Assembly: GCA_015146655.1 (NCBI GenBank)
Contig: VKHL01000014.1
Span: 248,001-312,000 of the forward strand
Length of the DNA: 64,000 bases
Direction: 5' to 3'
Source: Ochromonas danica
Lineage: Eukaryota > Sar > Chrysophyceae > Chromulinales > Chromulinaceae
Shown here one piece after another: positions 54,897 to 64,000 of the stretch; position 1 is the stretch's first letter; each line of letters begins with the position of its first letter. Under the pieces are notes generated by a model, which was given only the letters and a program-made list of their open reading frames with translations, was not told the origin of the DNA and searched no databases. The translations under genes and the position numbers were made by a program.

Positions 54897-57625
54897 ATGA
54901 GATTACCTTCGAACTTGCATCTTGCTATTGTAGCCATTACTCTACTCATGAAGCCTTTGATTAGTAAAGGTTTCCGTTCTTCATCCTTTGCATTCTTGAG
55001 AAGGAATGCTCCCTTGACCATGTCCTCTATCACTACCACTGCTGCTGCTGTCTCGTCAGTGGCGGAAGTCGCAGTTGGTAGTGGAACTACCTCTAATCGA
55101 CCTGTTAGTCACAAGACCACTCCACCATTGATTGTTAATACTTATGTTGATAAAGAACTTCTTCATGCACTTGATTTAAAGAATCATTTGCGAAAATCTC
55201 GTCTTTTAGTTTCGACGAAAACAAAAGAAAGTTGGACTATCACTAAACTACGTGAATTGATTGAGACAAGATATCCACAATTAGAGAATAAACCTTATAA
55301 ACTAAGATATCGTCCTCATCCTGAAGCTGATATTAATACTGAATTGAAGACTTTCACTAATGATGATGAATTAGTCACCGTTTTCAATGATTTCTTCAAT
55401 AAGGGACAATCTGTTCAGTTATTTCTTCAAGTTAATCCTGGTGTCTTCCCTGAGAATGTTCCAATTAGTGCAGATCCACTCGAGACAGATGCTTATACGT
55501 TAGTGTCCTTTTATGCCTTTGCAGATATTGCTGACCCTCAAGAGCTCAGTTATCAATTCAGAGCAACTTGGGAAGCTTTCCGAGCGGTTGGACGTATCTA
55601 TATAGCAAAGGAAGGGATCAATGCTCAAATGGCTGTTCCATCGAATGTCTTCAAAGACTTTATGAAGGCCACCAGAGCATTTCCATTCTTCAAGGATGTC
55701 CGCTTTAATGTCGATCATGAGATGACTCGTGAAGACTATTTACAACAACAACCTTTCCATAATTTGCACATTCGTTGCCGTAAACAGATTGTAGCAGATG
55801 GATTTGATGAAGAATTAGACTGGAGTCGTGCTGGCAAGGAGTTACTTCCCCTTGAATGGCATGAACAGATTAGCGATCCTAACGCAATCATTCTTGACTG
55901 TCGTAACACTTATGAGACTGATATTGGCAAATTCAAGAATGCTATTCCTCTTAACACGACTGTCTTCAGAGAGAGCTGGGATGCTATGGAAGAGATCCTC
56001 AAGGATACTCCCAAGGATGCTCCTATCTATACTTATTGCACAGGTGGTATTCGATGTGTTAAAATCAATGCCTTCTTAGAACAGAAGTTAGGATTTAATA
56101 ATACTCATAGATTGAAAGGAGGTATTATCTATTATACCAAGACTTTAGAACATGTTGAGGCAGGAGCTGGTGTGGAGATTATTGATCCCACTTTGAAGTA
56201 CATTAAACCTGAAGAGAAGCCTCAACATAACCGTCATCTTGCTGATTCTAAATTTTTGGGAGTTAATTATGTTTTTGATGATCGATTTGGTGCTCGTATT
56301 ACAGCGGATGTATTCACTACTTGTGGTACTTGTGGATCTAGTTGCGATACTTTCACCAACTGTAAAAATGATGATTGCAATGTGAGTTATTGTTGATCTC
56401 TTACCTGTTGTGTGTTATTGAACTCACTTGTTTTTTCTTGGCAATGGTGGGTTATTTGTTTTGCTTTGCATTAGGTTCTGTATATTCAATGCGAGAAGTG
56501 TCGCTCCAAGTATGGTGGGTGCTGCAGCAAAGCATGTGAAGCTCAGCATAACAGCCAACACACTCCTGCTGCTAAGAAGGTCGCCAAGAAGTTCTCTGGA
56601 AAAGTTTCTGATATCAAGACAGACTTCTTTCAAAGTCAAAGTGCAGTTCCTGAGCAGACTATTTCATCAACTGTGAAAGTTGTGAAGAGTCATGCTAACC
56701 TTGCTAATGCCTTCGCTGAAGCTTTGAATAGCTATAGTGAACAGCACTCCGTTAAAGAGACAAGCTTGTTGGAAGAGTTAAGAAAGGAAACAGAAAGTTC
56801 ATATGACAAGGCAGTGTCTCGTATGGTCAGTGGACCTTCTCAAGGGGCGATGTTATCTCTTCTTGCCACGATTAGCAATGCTAAGAAGGTCCTCGAGTTG
56901 GGCACGTTTACCGGTTATTCTGCTTTGTGTTTGGCAAGTAACTTTGGTCATTGGAGCACTTCTCTCAGTGATAAGAAAGATTTGAATGCTGAGCAAGTCG
57001 AGCAAGTGCAGAACTCTGCCAGAGTTGTGCATACCTGTGAGATTGACAATACATACGCAGATGTTGCACAGAAGTACTTTGATCGCAGCGCTGTGGGTGA
57101 TAAGATTCACATCCATCGCAGCAGCGCAGCTGAGACAATGGCTTCCTTCCGAGAAAGTGGCGAGAAGTTTGATATGTAAGTCTCGCCATTCTATCCATCC
57201 AGTTGTCTTCGCTTACCTAGCACATGCTATTTCTAGCGTATTCATCGATGCCAACAAGAAGGATTATTTGAACTATTTGAAGGATGTCATTGGGGAGAAT
57301 GGAAAGCCTAGCTTAGTTAATGCAGGTGGTCTGATCTTGGTTGACAATACCTTGTGGAAGGGACTGGTCTTGCACAAGGTTAGTTTGCCTTAATTACATG
57401 ATTTAGCAGTGTTTGTCCTTTGCTCAAATGAGTTCTATGTCTCTGTAGACCGAGGAATTCAAGAAACTAGCTCCCAACGCTGAAGACTTTGGAGCTGCTG
57501 GTCGTATGATGAAGGTGACCGATGTCATCCATGATTTCAATGAGTTTGCAGCTGCGCATCCCAACTTGCGTGCATTGCAATTGCCCATGAGAGACGGATT
57601 CACTATTCTGCAATATAGTCCTTAA
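54897..57625 (+). CDS. PB1-TrhO-TrmR fusion: predicted bifunctional tRNA 5-methoxyuridine (mo5U34) enzyme
   Basis: About 834 aa; exons 54897-56381, 56475-57175, 57237-57378, 57449-57625, in frame. Order: signal-peptide-like start (LAIVAITLLM then ISKGF) and Ser/Thr-rich leader; a PB1-like domain about 70-185 (YKLRYRPHPEADINTE, FTNDDELV); a TrhO/YceA domain about 195-520 with rhodanese loop YCTGGIRC (Cys at about 381 and 387) and the C-terminal cysteine cluster CGTCGSSCD, NCKNDDC, CEKCRSKYGGCC; and a class I methyltransferase about 560-834 (VLELGTFTGYSAL, HTCEIDNTYADVA, VFIDANKKDY, ILVDNTLWKG). In bacteria TrhO hydroxylates tRNA U34 and YrrM/TrmR methylates ho5U to mo5U. The fusion joins both steps. 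Catalytic motifs are present; localisation is inferred and the weakest part. Confidence 0.9.
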
Positions 57626-57643
57626 GATTAACACCGATAGAAC

Positions 57644-58825
57644 CTAGCTTATTCTAAGACAATCTTCCAGTAGTTCGATTACTTTCTCTGTGGCAGAGAT
57701 TTGTCTTCCATTCTTGTCCTGATACACAGGCAGATTCCAACCTCCTTTCTTCTCCAACGCTTGCTTAATGCTGGGCCCCCAATAACCTTTTTCAAAATCT
57801 TCAAGACTAATTGCAACCCCAGCATCAAAATCTCTGGTTAATACGACCTCTAGGTATTCTTCTTCGGGCCAACCAATACGCGGGACGTAGATAAGAGGAG
57901 TACCACCCACCAAGCACTCACTAACAAATCCATAGCCAATCTTACCCAAAACAACATCTGCAGCATGGATATAATCAGGTATGTAGGCATCTGGTGGGGC
58001 AACTACGAAGCGGTCAGATGGCATGGATTGTGTATCTGCTCGCAGTACAACACACTTCCACCCAGCAGGCAAGAAGCTATCATTCAGATGCCAATCAACC
58101 GCATGTCCTCCAAAGCCCAACAATAACAGCTTCTCTTCTTTACCACATAAACGAGATCTTAGATCGAAATCACGTACTGGACGTGAAATGAGTGGACCTC
58201 TTATAACAGCATCTTCTTTAAATGATGCTGGCAGAGGAGTAGCACCGGGGTAACGTATAATATGATTGCAAGCACAAACATCCTCTTCACATACTTGTAT
58301 CATCTTCTCATACTTCTCTACGTCATGGTGAGTCTCTATGAGATGGTCTCTCATAGATCGAAAGATGAAATCCCAGGTGAAGTTAGTCACAAAGACGACC
58401 TTAGCACCTGCTAGTCTTCCTGCTATACTACCAAGAGGTGTAGCATCTAGCAAGACTAGTTTGACGTGATGACTTTGTAACCACTCGCTTTCCAAGTGAA
58501 GCAAATCTTCTCTGTGGGTGTGAATCACAGTGAAGTACCTCTCTAAGGTTGACAAGGTATCCATACGAATCACATCCTTCTGAACTGCTCCAGTGTCTAG
58601 GTTACGTTCAAAATGACTGTATAGTGACTCACCAAGGTCAGACTGCAAAGGTATGCCCCAGTTCTGAAGCTCTTGTAGGAAGAAGGCAGTGGGTACATTC
58701 GAGATGGACAAAACTTTGAACCTTTTCGTCAATAATAAACCACGAATTAGTTCTAAAGATCGAGTAGCATGTCCTAATCCATGTCCAGTGATATAGTATG
58801 CTACAGGGATTAACTCCTTCGACAT
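57644..58825 (-). CDS. Stand-alone arabinokinase-type glycosyltransferase-like domain
   Basis: Single-exon 393-aa protein related to the N-terminal GT-B-like domain of plant L-arabinokinase (ARA1): YYITGHGLGHATRSLELI, the GAVQKD segment, SLERYF, VTNFTWDFIF, YPGATPLP, FGGHAVDWHL, and a UDP-sugar-type loop ADVVLGKIGYGFVSECLVGG. In plants this domain is fused to a GHMP kinase; here no kinase domain follows and the frame ends after the GT-like fold. It could work on a nucleotide sugar or be regulatory. The start is the ATG of MSKELIP; an upstream GTG was rejected. Its stop lies 18 bp from the convergent fusion gene. Confidence 0.85.
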   Translation of the reverse strand: MSKELIPVAYYITGHGLGHATRSLELIRGLLLTKRFKVLSISNVPTAFFLQELQNWGIPLQSDLGESLYSHFERNLDTGAVQKDVIRMDTLSTLERYFTVIHTHREDLLHLESEWLQSHHVKLVLLDATPLGSIAGRLAGAKVVFVTNFTWDFIFRSMRDHLIETHHDVEKYEKMIQVCEEDVCACNHIIRYPGATPLPASFKEDAVIRGPLISRPVRDFDLRSRLCGKEEKLLLLGFGGHAVDWHLNDSFLPAGWKCVVLRADTQSMPSDRFVVAPPDAYIPDYIHAADVVLGKIGYGFVSECLVGGTPLIYVPRIGWPEEEYLEVVLTRDFDAGVAISLEDFEKGYWGPSIKQALEKKGGWNLPVYQDKNGRQISATEKVIELLEDCLRIS

Positions 58826-59200
58826 CTTCTCATACCACTTCACTGTGCATCTAAGGTTGGCGCTTAACTAGTTTGGAGACTGATTACTCAACACACAATA
58901 GATAGTAGAAAGCTTACGATAGCGCGTTAGAACCGCAATCAAATTTTTTCTACGATACAGAAGTTGTAGGTCAAACTGAGGACATACATATTTCTTCGAT
59001 TTCTACAGAGGAATTCCATGGAATCCATTGATTTTCAAAGGAAATCCGATATCATTTTCATGAAAGAAGACGGAATGGTGTGGTAAAAACCGTAGAAAAG
59101 CAGCAGGAAGAACCAGAACGAAGCATTTGAAGCATGCGAGGTTGATCCCGAAAGCCACGACCATCATTCAGTCAGTGGCTGTACTCATTAATGTGGTGCC
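58826..59200. other. Intergenic region
   Basis: 375 bp between two divergent genes. AT-rich; nothing recognised. Presumably promoters of the glycosyltransferase-like gene and the acidic-protein ORF. Confidence 0.4.
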
Positions 59201-59671
59201 ATGCTAGTGAGTGAGAATCCACCGCAAACGGCTCGAGATTTCACATCTATCGTGAACCCTTATTTTAATTGGAACATATCATGTTGGTTAGCACAATTAT
59301 GGCCTAATGAGTTAGGATACAAGTACCGTTCAACATCTACTACAATGGAGATGTACGAAGGTGTACACAATGCTTACAAGAATACATCCATCAATTCAAG
59401 ATCCTCGAGGCTGATTGTCAACAAGACCGTCCCATTGCCTTTCACTTCCAAGAGGAGCCTAGGAGAGGATGAAGAAGAAGATTTACAGGCCGATTCAATC
59501 CTACCTCTGGATGCTGCCAGAGAAGCAGAGAAGAATGATTACGAAGACGATGATGAGATGGCCGTGGACAAGCATGATATCGCAGAAGAAGCAGAGGAAG
59601 AACAAAGCTTAATCGCGGCCTTTCTTCAGGCAACTTCGACAGTTTTTGAGAATACGGTAGAGGAGGATTGA
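59201..59671 (+). CDS. Small acidic protein, unknown
   Basis: 156-aa single-exon frame. The first 50 residues are polar/aromatic (YFNWNISCWLAQLWPNELGY). The second half is strongly acidic (GEDEEEDLQAD, EDDDEMAVD, EEAEEEQSL) and ends with a short hydrophobic stretch (LIAAFLQATSTVFENTV). No family recognised. An alternative start is METM-type MEMYEG at about 59345. A donor-like GTGAGT follows the ATG, so the 5' exon may be wrong. Low confidence that the exact frame is used. Confidence 0.35.
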   Translation: MLVSENPPQTARDFTSIVNPYFNWNISCWLAQLWPNELGYKYRSTSTTMEMYEGVHNAYKNTSINSRSSRLIVNKTVPLPFTSKRSLGEDEEEDLQADSILPLDAAREAEKNDYEDDDEMAVDKHDIAEEAEEEQSLIAAFLQATSTVFENTVEED

Positions 59672-60084
59672 ATGGATTGAATACAAAGCCTCTCAGTAGA
59701 CGAAATAGCCATCTATTTTACTATAAATAACTCAAATAATGATCAACAAAGATTAATAGAATAGTTGTTGCACCTCTTTTATGCATGTTGATCTTCATCT
59801 CTCTCGGCGATGGCAGCTGGAAAGTGACAGACCAGCCATACGACGATTGCATGCTCGGGTTTCAGCGATCCACAGCCCACAAAACACTTCCAATAGCAAG
59901 CCAATCTATTAATAGAACTGTTAGAATCTTAATATCAAGAAAATTGAAGAGCAATTTACCTCAAAGGACCAACAATCAATTTGACGCCTGGATTGCGCCA
60001 AACTTATAACCCGAGGGAGAGTGAACTATTGTTGTGGTGCGTGAGTGAAAGTAAGTGTGAGGTTTGCCTTGGTGATTCCCCTCG
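59672..60084. other. Intergenic region with a possible minus-strand coding fragment
   Basis: On the minus strand, exons 60003-59960 and 59905-59779 join across a 54-nt GT-AG intron. The frame reads WRNPGVKLIVGPLR then LACYWKCFVGCG and stops at 59779. No start ATG is found upstream before the KH gene's promoter. It may be the end of a small gene or a decayed fragment. Confidence 0.25.
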
Positions 60085-62047
60085 ATGGTGGAGATGATGT
60101 TGGAAGGTGAAGGAATGATGGAGATGGATGAACGTAAAAGAACCCTTGAAGGTGGAATGGGTGAAGCTCCACTTCCTTTTGGTGGTCAACCAAAACGCTC
60201 TCGACCAGGTAAGGAATTTTTTCAAACAATATAAGTTTCCCATCATTTGATTTCCGCTGTGTTGCATGCATTTCTAAACTTCTTGGGGTTTCCCTTTTCT
60301 GATCAATAAATGATTGTTACTTGATCTAGAGGATAATATGGGTGGATTTCGTGAGGATCCTACGAAAGCCACCACACGATTACTGCTGAATCGCAATCAG
60401 TTCTCGCGTATCATCGGCAAAGGAGGTGTGGCTCAATAATCTTGAAGTGACATCACAAACGCATTCTAAAAATCTCTTGCTTTTACTTGATCTCTTTCTC
60501 CAGGTGCGACTATAGCGCATGTGAGGTCGGCCACGGGTGTCTATATGAAGGGAACAGATGTGGATGAAGAGTACCGCCTGGTCAGCAGAATTTCTTATTT
60601 GTTCTTCTCAATATTCTTTACTCTAATAGCTTCTCTTGTAGGTTGCCATGAATGGACCTCTTGAGCAAGTCCTTGCTGCCTTTGACATGATCATGGAGGT
60701 GAGTTGGAGACTTCTGCTCGCTTCTCTCTTGTTGGAGACAAAACTTTGTAATCATCTTGACTGTCTTCCGAAACAGCTTCTCTATCAGTCACTTGTTAAT
60801 GGGGAAGGTGGAGCATCTCAAGGCAGAAATCCTGATGTTCTTGTTGTACATCTTCTTCTGGAGCACAATAAGGTAAGTAGATTATGTTTCTTCTTCAAGG
60901 AATGACTGCTGCTGACAAGGTGTTGGTATTTGTTTTGTAAAAGGCTGGAAGAGCTGTTGGTGCCAAAGGCATGATGATCCAAACTATCAAGATGAAAAGT
61001 GGTGCACTTGCTATTCGTATAGAGAAGGAACCTCTGGTGAGGCTGTGCTTTTAGCCTGCAGATCTTCTGATTTGTTTATTAATCAACTATTTTCTTTGTT
61101 ATTAGGAGATTCATGGAACGTCATTGCGCAAACTTACCATTGAAGGATCACTTAATGCTGTTCGTCGAGCTCATTTGTTAGTACAGGAACTATATATTGA
61201 ACCTCTACCTATGGCCAACGCCGCTGGATATCCAAACATGCCTCCAGGCAGTGGATCAATTGATCCTTCTGCATTTCATCGCCCTAGTTACACTGGCGGA
61301 CCTACTCCTTTTGATCCCATGATGGGCGCACCTAATCAGCATTCTGGACCTTTAGATGCTAATGGACCCTTGCTTCATCCTGTTTCAGTACCTTTCCCCT
61401 CCTTGACTTCCTTTGGAGTACAGCAAGAGACTGTCCGTCAACTCACAGAGATGAAAGCTTACCTCTGGAGGCATGTAAGTGTCCGTTTTATTTAGCTTTT
61501 ATCTTAGTTCCGAATTGAACCGTCTTCTGTTATGCAGTTCGGATTGGACCTAACTATTTCCCGAGAGATGTCTTCTCCTCAGGCGATTTCACATGCCGCC
61601 ATGGCGGCGGGTGTGCCTATGGGACGGCTTCCAGACGCCCAACCATACCCTACTCCATATGGTGGTGGAGGTGTAGTAAATCAACGACCAATGCAGCCGC
61701 AAAATCAGAGAAGTGGAGATGGAAGTGGTAGTCGAAGACCTTCCCACTCGAGTCCTTCTGATGTCACCTTCACCATTCCGAAGTCTTGTGTTGGTGGAGT
61801 TATTGGGAAGGGTGGTCAGCATTTAAAAGATTTACAAGCAGAATATGGCGTAAGAGTGTACATTGAAAAAGACGATGTTGGCGGCAGACGAACTGTGGTG
61901 CTCTCTTATATTGGCGGAGATGAAGCTGGCTTGCCTGAAGAAGAAGCTATCTCTCGCTGTCGGGAGCACATCGAAGGCGTGATTGCCGATCAATTGGCTA
62001 AGCAAAAGCAAGACGCACAGAACTCTGGAGACCAAATTACCGAATAA
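60085..62047 (+). CDS. Three-KH-domain RNA-binding protein (PCBP-like)
   Basis: Poly(C)-binding-protein-like regulator of mRNA, about 473 aa from eight exons: 60085-60208, 60330-60425, 60504-60580, 60642-60698, 60777-60872, 60944-61036, 61106-61474, 61538-62047. KH1 (about 52-118) has RIIGKGG, with the intron falling inside the last glycine codon pair. KH2 (about 135-205) has VGAKGM. KH3 (about 380-450) has GGVIGKGGQHLKDL. All three keep the GxxG loop. A Pro/Gly/Met-rich linker separates KH2 and KH3. Layout matches eukaryotic PCBP/hnRNP K-type proteins. No nuclear signal is obvious apart from KRSRP near residue 40. Confidence 0.88.
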
Positions 62048-62393
62048 TGTGGACCTACCTCTCTCCTTTTTGTAAGGACGATTCAAGCTTATTAATCTCT
62101 CGAGGCTGATTGTGTGATATTTGTCCTTCTTCATACTCTTGTTACTAGATCACCTTATGTCCTTGGAGATCATAAATGTAAACCAATCGTTTCGACAGCA
62201 AGCAACCAACACCTTCAGTTCATTGTTGTTGTATTATTAGTTGCGCGGGGAGAGAGGGAATGCGAACAACACCTTCAGTTCATTGTTGTTGTATTATTAG
62301 TTGCGCGGGGAGAGAGGGAATGCGAAGGCAAGGGTTGGCGTCGTCACTTTGCCCGTGTTGGTTGGTGAAGAAACAAAGCCAAGGATCATTGCA
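62048..62393 (+). promoter_or_regulatory. Upstream region of S1-protein gene
   Basis: 346 bp between the KH gene and the S1 gene, holding the 60-bp duplication. No other element recognised. Confidence 0.4.
62207..62326 (+). repeat. Perfect 60-bp tandem duplication
   Basis: Two identical adjacent 60-bp copies starting at 62207 and 62267, each containing CACCTTCAGTTCATTGTTG and GCGCGGGGAGAGAGGG. They lie just upstream of the S1-protein start, in its promoter or 5' UTR. Confidence 0.97.
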
Positions 62394-64000
62394 ATGTTGC
62401 TGCAAAATTTGATTGTAGCGTGTTGTTTATTGTTGTCTTTTATCTCTCTCTCGGAGAGCTTCATTAGGGTGCAATGTTTGAGGCATGCACAACGAAATTC
62501 CTTGCTCGCCGCCAAGCGATTTGGTTGGTTAAACCGAAACAAAGAGAGCAATGTAGATTCGAATAAGAATGATGATGATGACGACTTTTCTCCTGTTACA
62601 AAAAAGTTTGCACAGGAGCGAGCAGTCACGGCAATGCCAAAGCCCTTCCCCGCTGCAGTTGCTGCCAAAAGCAAATTCAATCAGGATCACAAAATAGTTC
62701 AACGTGCCTTGGGTCCCCTGGAGCGAAAGCCTCTTTCAGAGCTCACTGTGGGAGAAAAGTTGCGTGGACGGATTATCACTATCACCAAGTAAGTCGTGCT
62801 ACTCCCTGTCTAACATGCCTGCTTACACATACACTCACACACCACTCCTCTCCTGTACGACTAGTTTTGGCATGTTTGTGGATGTTGGAAGCAGTACAGA
62901 TGGATTAGTACACATTAAAGATGCATCAAGTACTTACTTCGTGAAGGATCTTAACACACGCTTTGAAGCGGGAAAGGATCTTGACGTCTGGGTGAAGTTT
63001 GTCGATGTGGAGCTGAAGAAGTTGGGACTGCAGCTCTTCCCAGTTATCCCTAGTCTAGAGACGAAATATGATTGGAAGGATCTTGAAGTTGGTATGCAAG
63101 TTAAAGGTAGAGTTGTGAAGTTTGCAGAATTTGGAACTTTCTTTGATGTCGGCGGCCCTGCCACAGCGTTTATGCCTCGATTTCGTATGAAGAGCAATCG
63201 CAAGCAGCGCAAATTAATGCCGTGGGAGCTACTTGCTCTTAATGACGACTTAGAATGCTATGTCTACAAAATCTCTCCTTCCATGCGACGCATTGAGTTG
63301 ACTGCATACCCTCCTGACAGCTGGGAGCGAATGTTCCTCGAGAAGACCCGCCAGCCTGAAGAAGATGATGAGGATGAAGATGAGGATATCGCCACAATGT
63401 CCTACTCTAACAAAGAAGCTTTGAAGCGTAACCTTGCTGTGTCAACTCAAGATAGTGATGATGAAGAGTCCTACGAGGATGATGAGGATGAGGACGATAA
63501 CGACGACGATGATGATGACGAGGAAGAGGAATATGTTGACACCGACGATGATGAAGGCGAAGTGCTGAGTGCCGAGGAGGTATACCGCTTGACGGGCCGC
63601 AAGCTTGTCATGGATGATTTTGCAGAGGAGGATGCAAAACAAAAGGCATCAGAGAACAAAAACCAAGTAACCAACAGGGGAGAAGCAGAAGATAAAGGAA
63701 AGGAGGATGAAGACGAAGAAGTGTTGGAAGATGAAGAAGATGAACTTGACACAGACGAATTGTTTGTTCTTCTTTCTCATGGTCGCTCTTTTGTCACGTT
63801 TTCAGATGTTAAGCAGTGGACCTATATTCAACTATTGCTGCAACAAGGTGATTTGCAGACCTACGAGGTGAAGAATATGTTTATTGAAGCAGGTGCTCAA
63901 AGAGGTCGTCTGGATGAAGACGGCTTTGTCAGATTTGTGGAGATTTTCGTCAATCGCCTTGGATTAGAAGCTGATTTTGATGATCGCTACGAGGAAGTCG
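62394..64000 (+). CDS. Plastid-targeted S1-domain RNA-binding protein, C-terminus beyond window
   Basis: Partial protein; exons 62394-62788 and 62865 onward, open to the right edge (about 510 aa visible). The start is a signal peptide (LLQNLIVACCLLLSFISLSE) followed by SFIRVQ, which fits a bipartite plastid leader with Phe at +1. Two S1 domains follow: residues about 120-200 (GEKLRGRIITI spliced to NFGMFVDVGSSTDGLVHI) and about 205-285 (GMQVKGRVVKFAEFGTFFDVGG). A long Asp/Glu-rich region (about 310-440) precedes a helical tail with an EF-hand-like loop (GRLDEDGFVRFVEIF). S1 proteins in plastids bind rRNA/mRNA; the acidic domain suggests regulation, which is inference. Confidence 0.85.

Noticed and set aside
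59785-60009. 74-aa plus-strand frame
   Set aside because: It is antisense to the possible spliced minus-strand fragment and has no features.
63442-63752. Poly-Ser frames opposite the S1 gene
   Set aside because: They are the antisense of the Asp/Glu-rich coding region.
1-64000. tRNA, rRNA, CRISPR, LTR or other virus-like elements
   Set aside because: Scanning for T-loop, cloverleaf, direct-repeat-spacer and reverse-transcriptase signatures by eye found none; a covariance-model search would be needed to exclude tRNAs or snRNAs.

Overview
This is a compact nuclear eukaryotic segment carrying about 30 protein genes in 64 kb. I inferred 59 GT-AG introns by joining reading frames; most are only 54-75 nt long. 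Intergenic gaps are usually 20-700 bp. I found no rRNA, tRNA, CRISPR array, bacterial operon or retroelement. The best guess for the host is a photosynthetic stramenopile (ochrophyte alga) or another alga with a red-derived secondary plastid. The clue is the N-terminus of the tryptophan synthase fusion: an ER-type signal peptide ends just before a Phe (VCVAF), as in the ASAFAP motif of bipartite plastid leaders. The S1-domain protein at the right edge (SESF) resembles this, and the tRNA-modifying fusion at 54.9 kb has a weaker version.

Left part (1-20 kb): a fused tryptophan synthase (trpA-trpB), a PH-PP2C phosphatase, a large LRR-IQ-WW-B-box protein, a probably myristoylated zinc-finger protein, an MFS transporter, and then a nuclear cluster. 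The cluster holds SGF11 (SAGA module), a bromodomain protein, the polyadenylation factor FIP1 and the repair factor XPC/Rad4. The XPC ATG overlaps the stop codon of a small membrane-protein ORF.

Middle (20-51 kb): a GIY-YIG-like protein, a fused serine-biosynthesis enzyme (PGDH-PSAT) with a mitochondrial-type leader, a shikimate-dehydrogenase-like protein, a TMEM87-like seven-TM protein, a WD-like protein, a MATE transporter, FAM136A, a long unrecognised helical protein, an FKBP, a PH-ankyrin-FYVE-SNARE protein, methionine aminopeptidase 1 and a WW-FYVE-ARM giant.

Right part (51-64 kb): an unusual H2A variant; a 1.44-kb candidate DNA transposon with terminal inverted repeats and a small HTH ORF; a PTPMT1-like phosphatase; a PB1-rhodanese-methyltransferase fusion; a stand-alone arabinokinase-type glycosyltransferase domain; a three-KH RNA-binding protein; and a plastid-type S1 protein that runs off the window.

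The most interesting candidate is the fusion at 54.9-57.6 kb. It joins homologues of the bacterial tRNA U34 hydroxylase TrhO and the ho5U34 methyltransferase TrmR, so one polypeptide could make 5-methoxyuridine in two steps. Second is the FYVE protein that ends in an R-SNARE motif without a membrane anchor. Gene order follows a divergent/convergent pattern: many pairs share 160-350 bp promoters, and some convergent pairs end within 18-28 bp of each other. Gene models are manual splice inferences without transcript data. Start codons are the first plausible ATG; GTG and TTG were not accepted.
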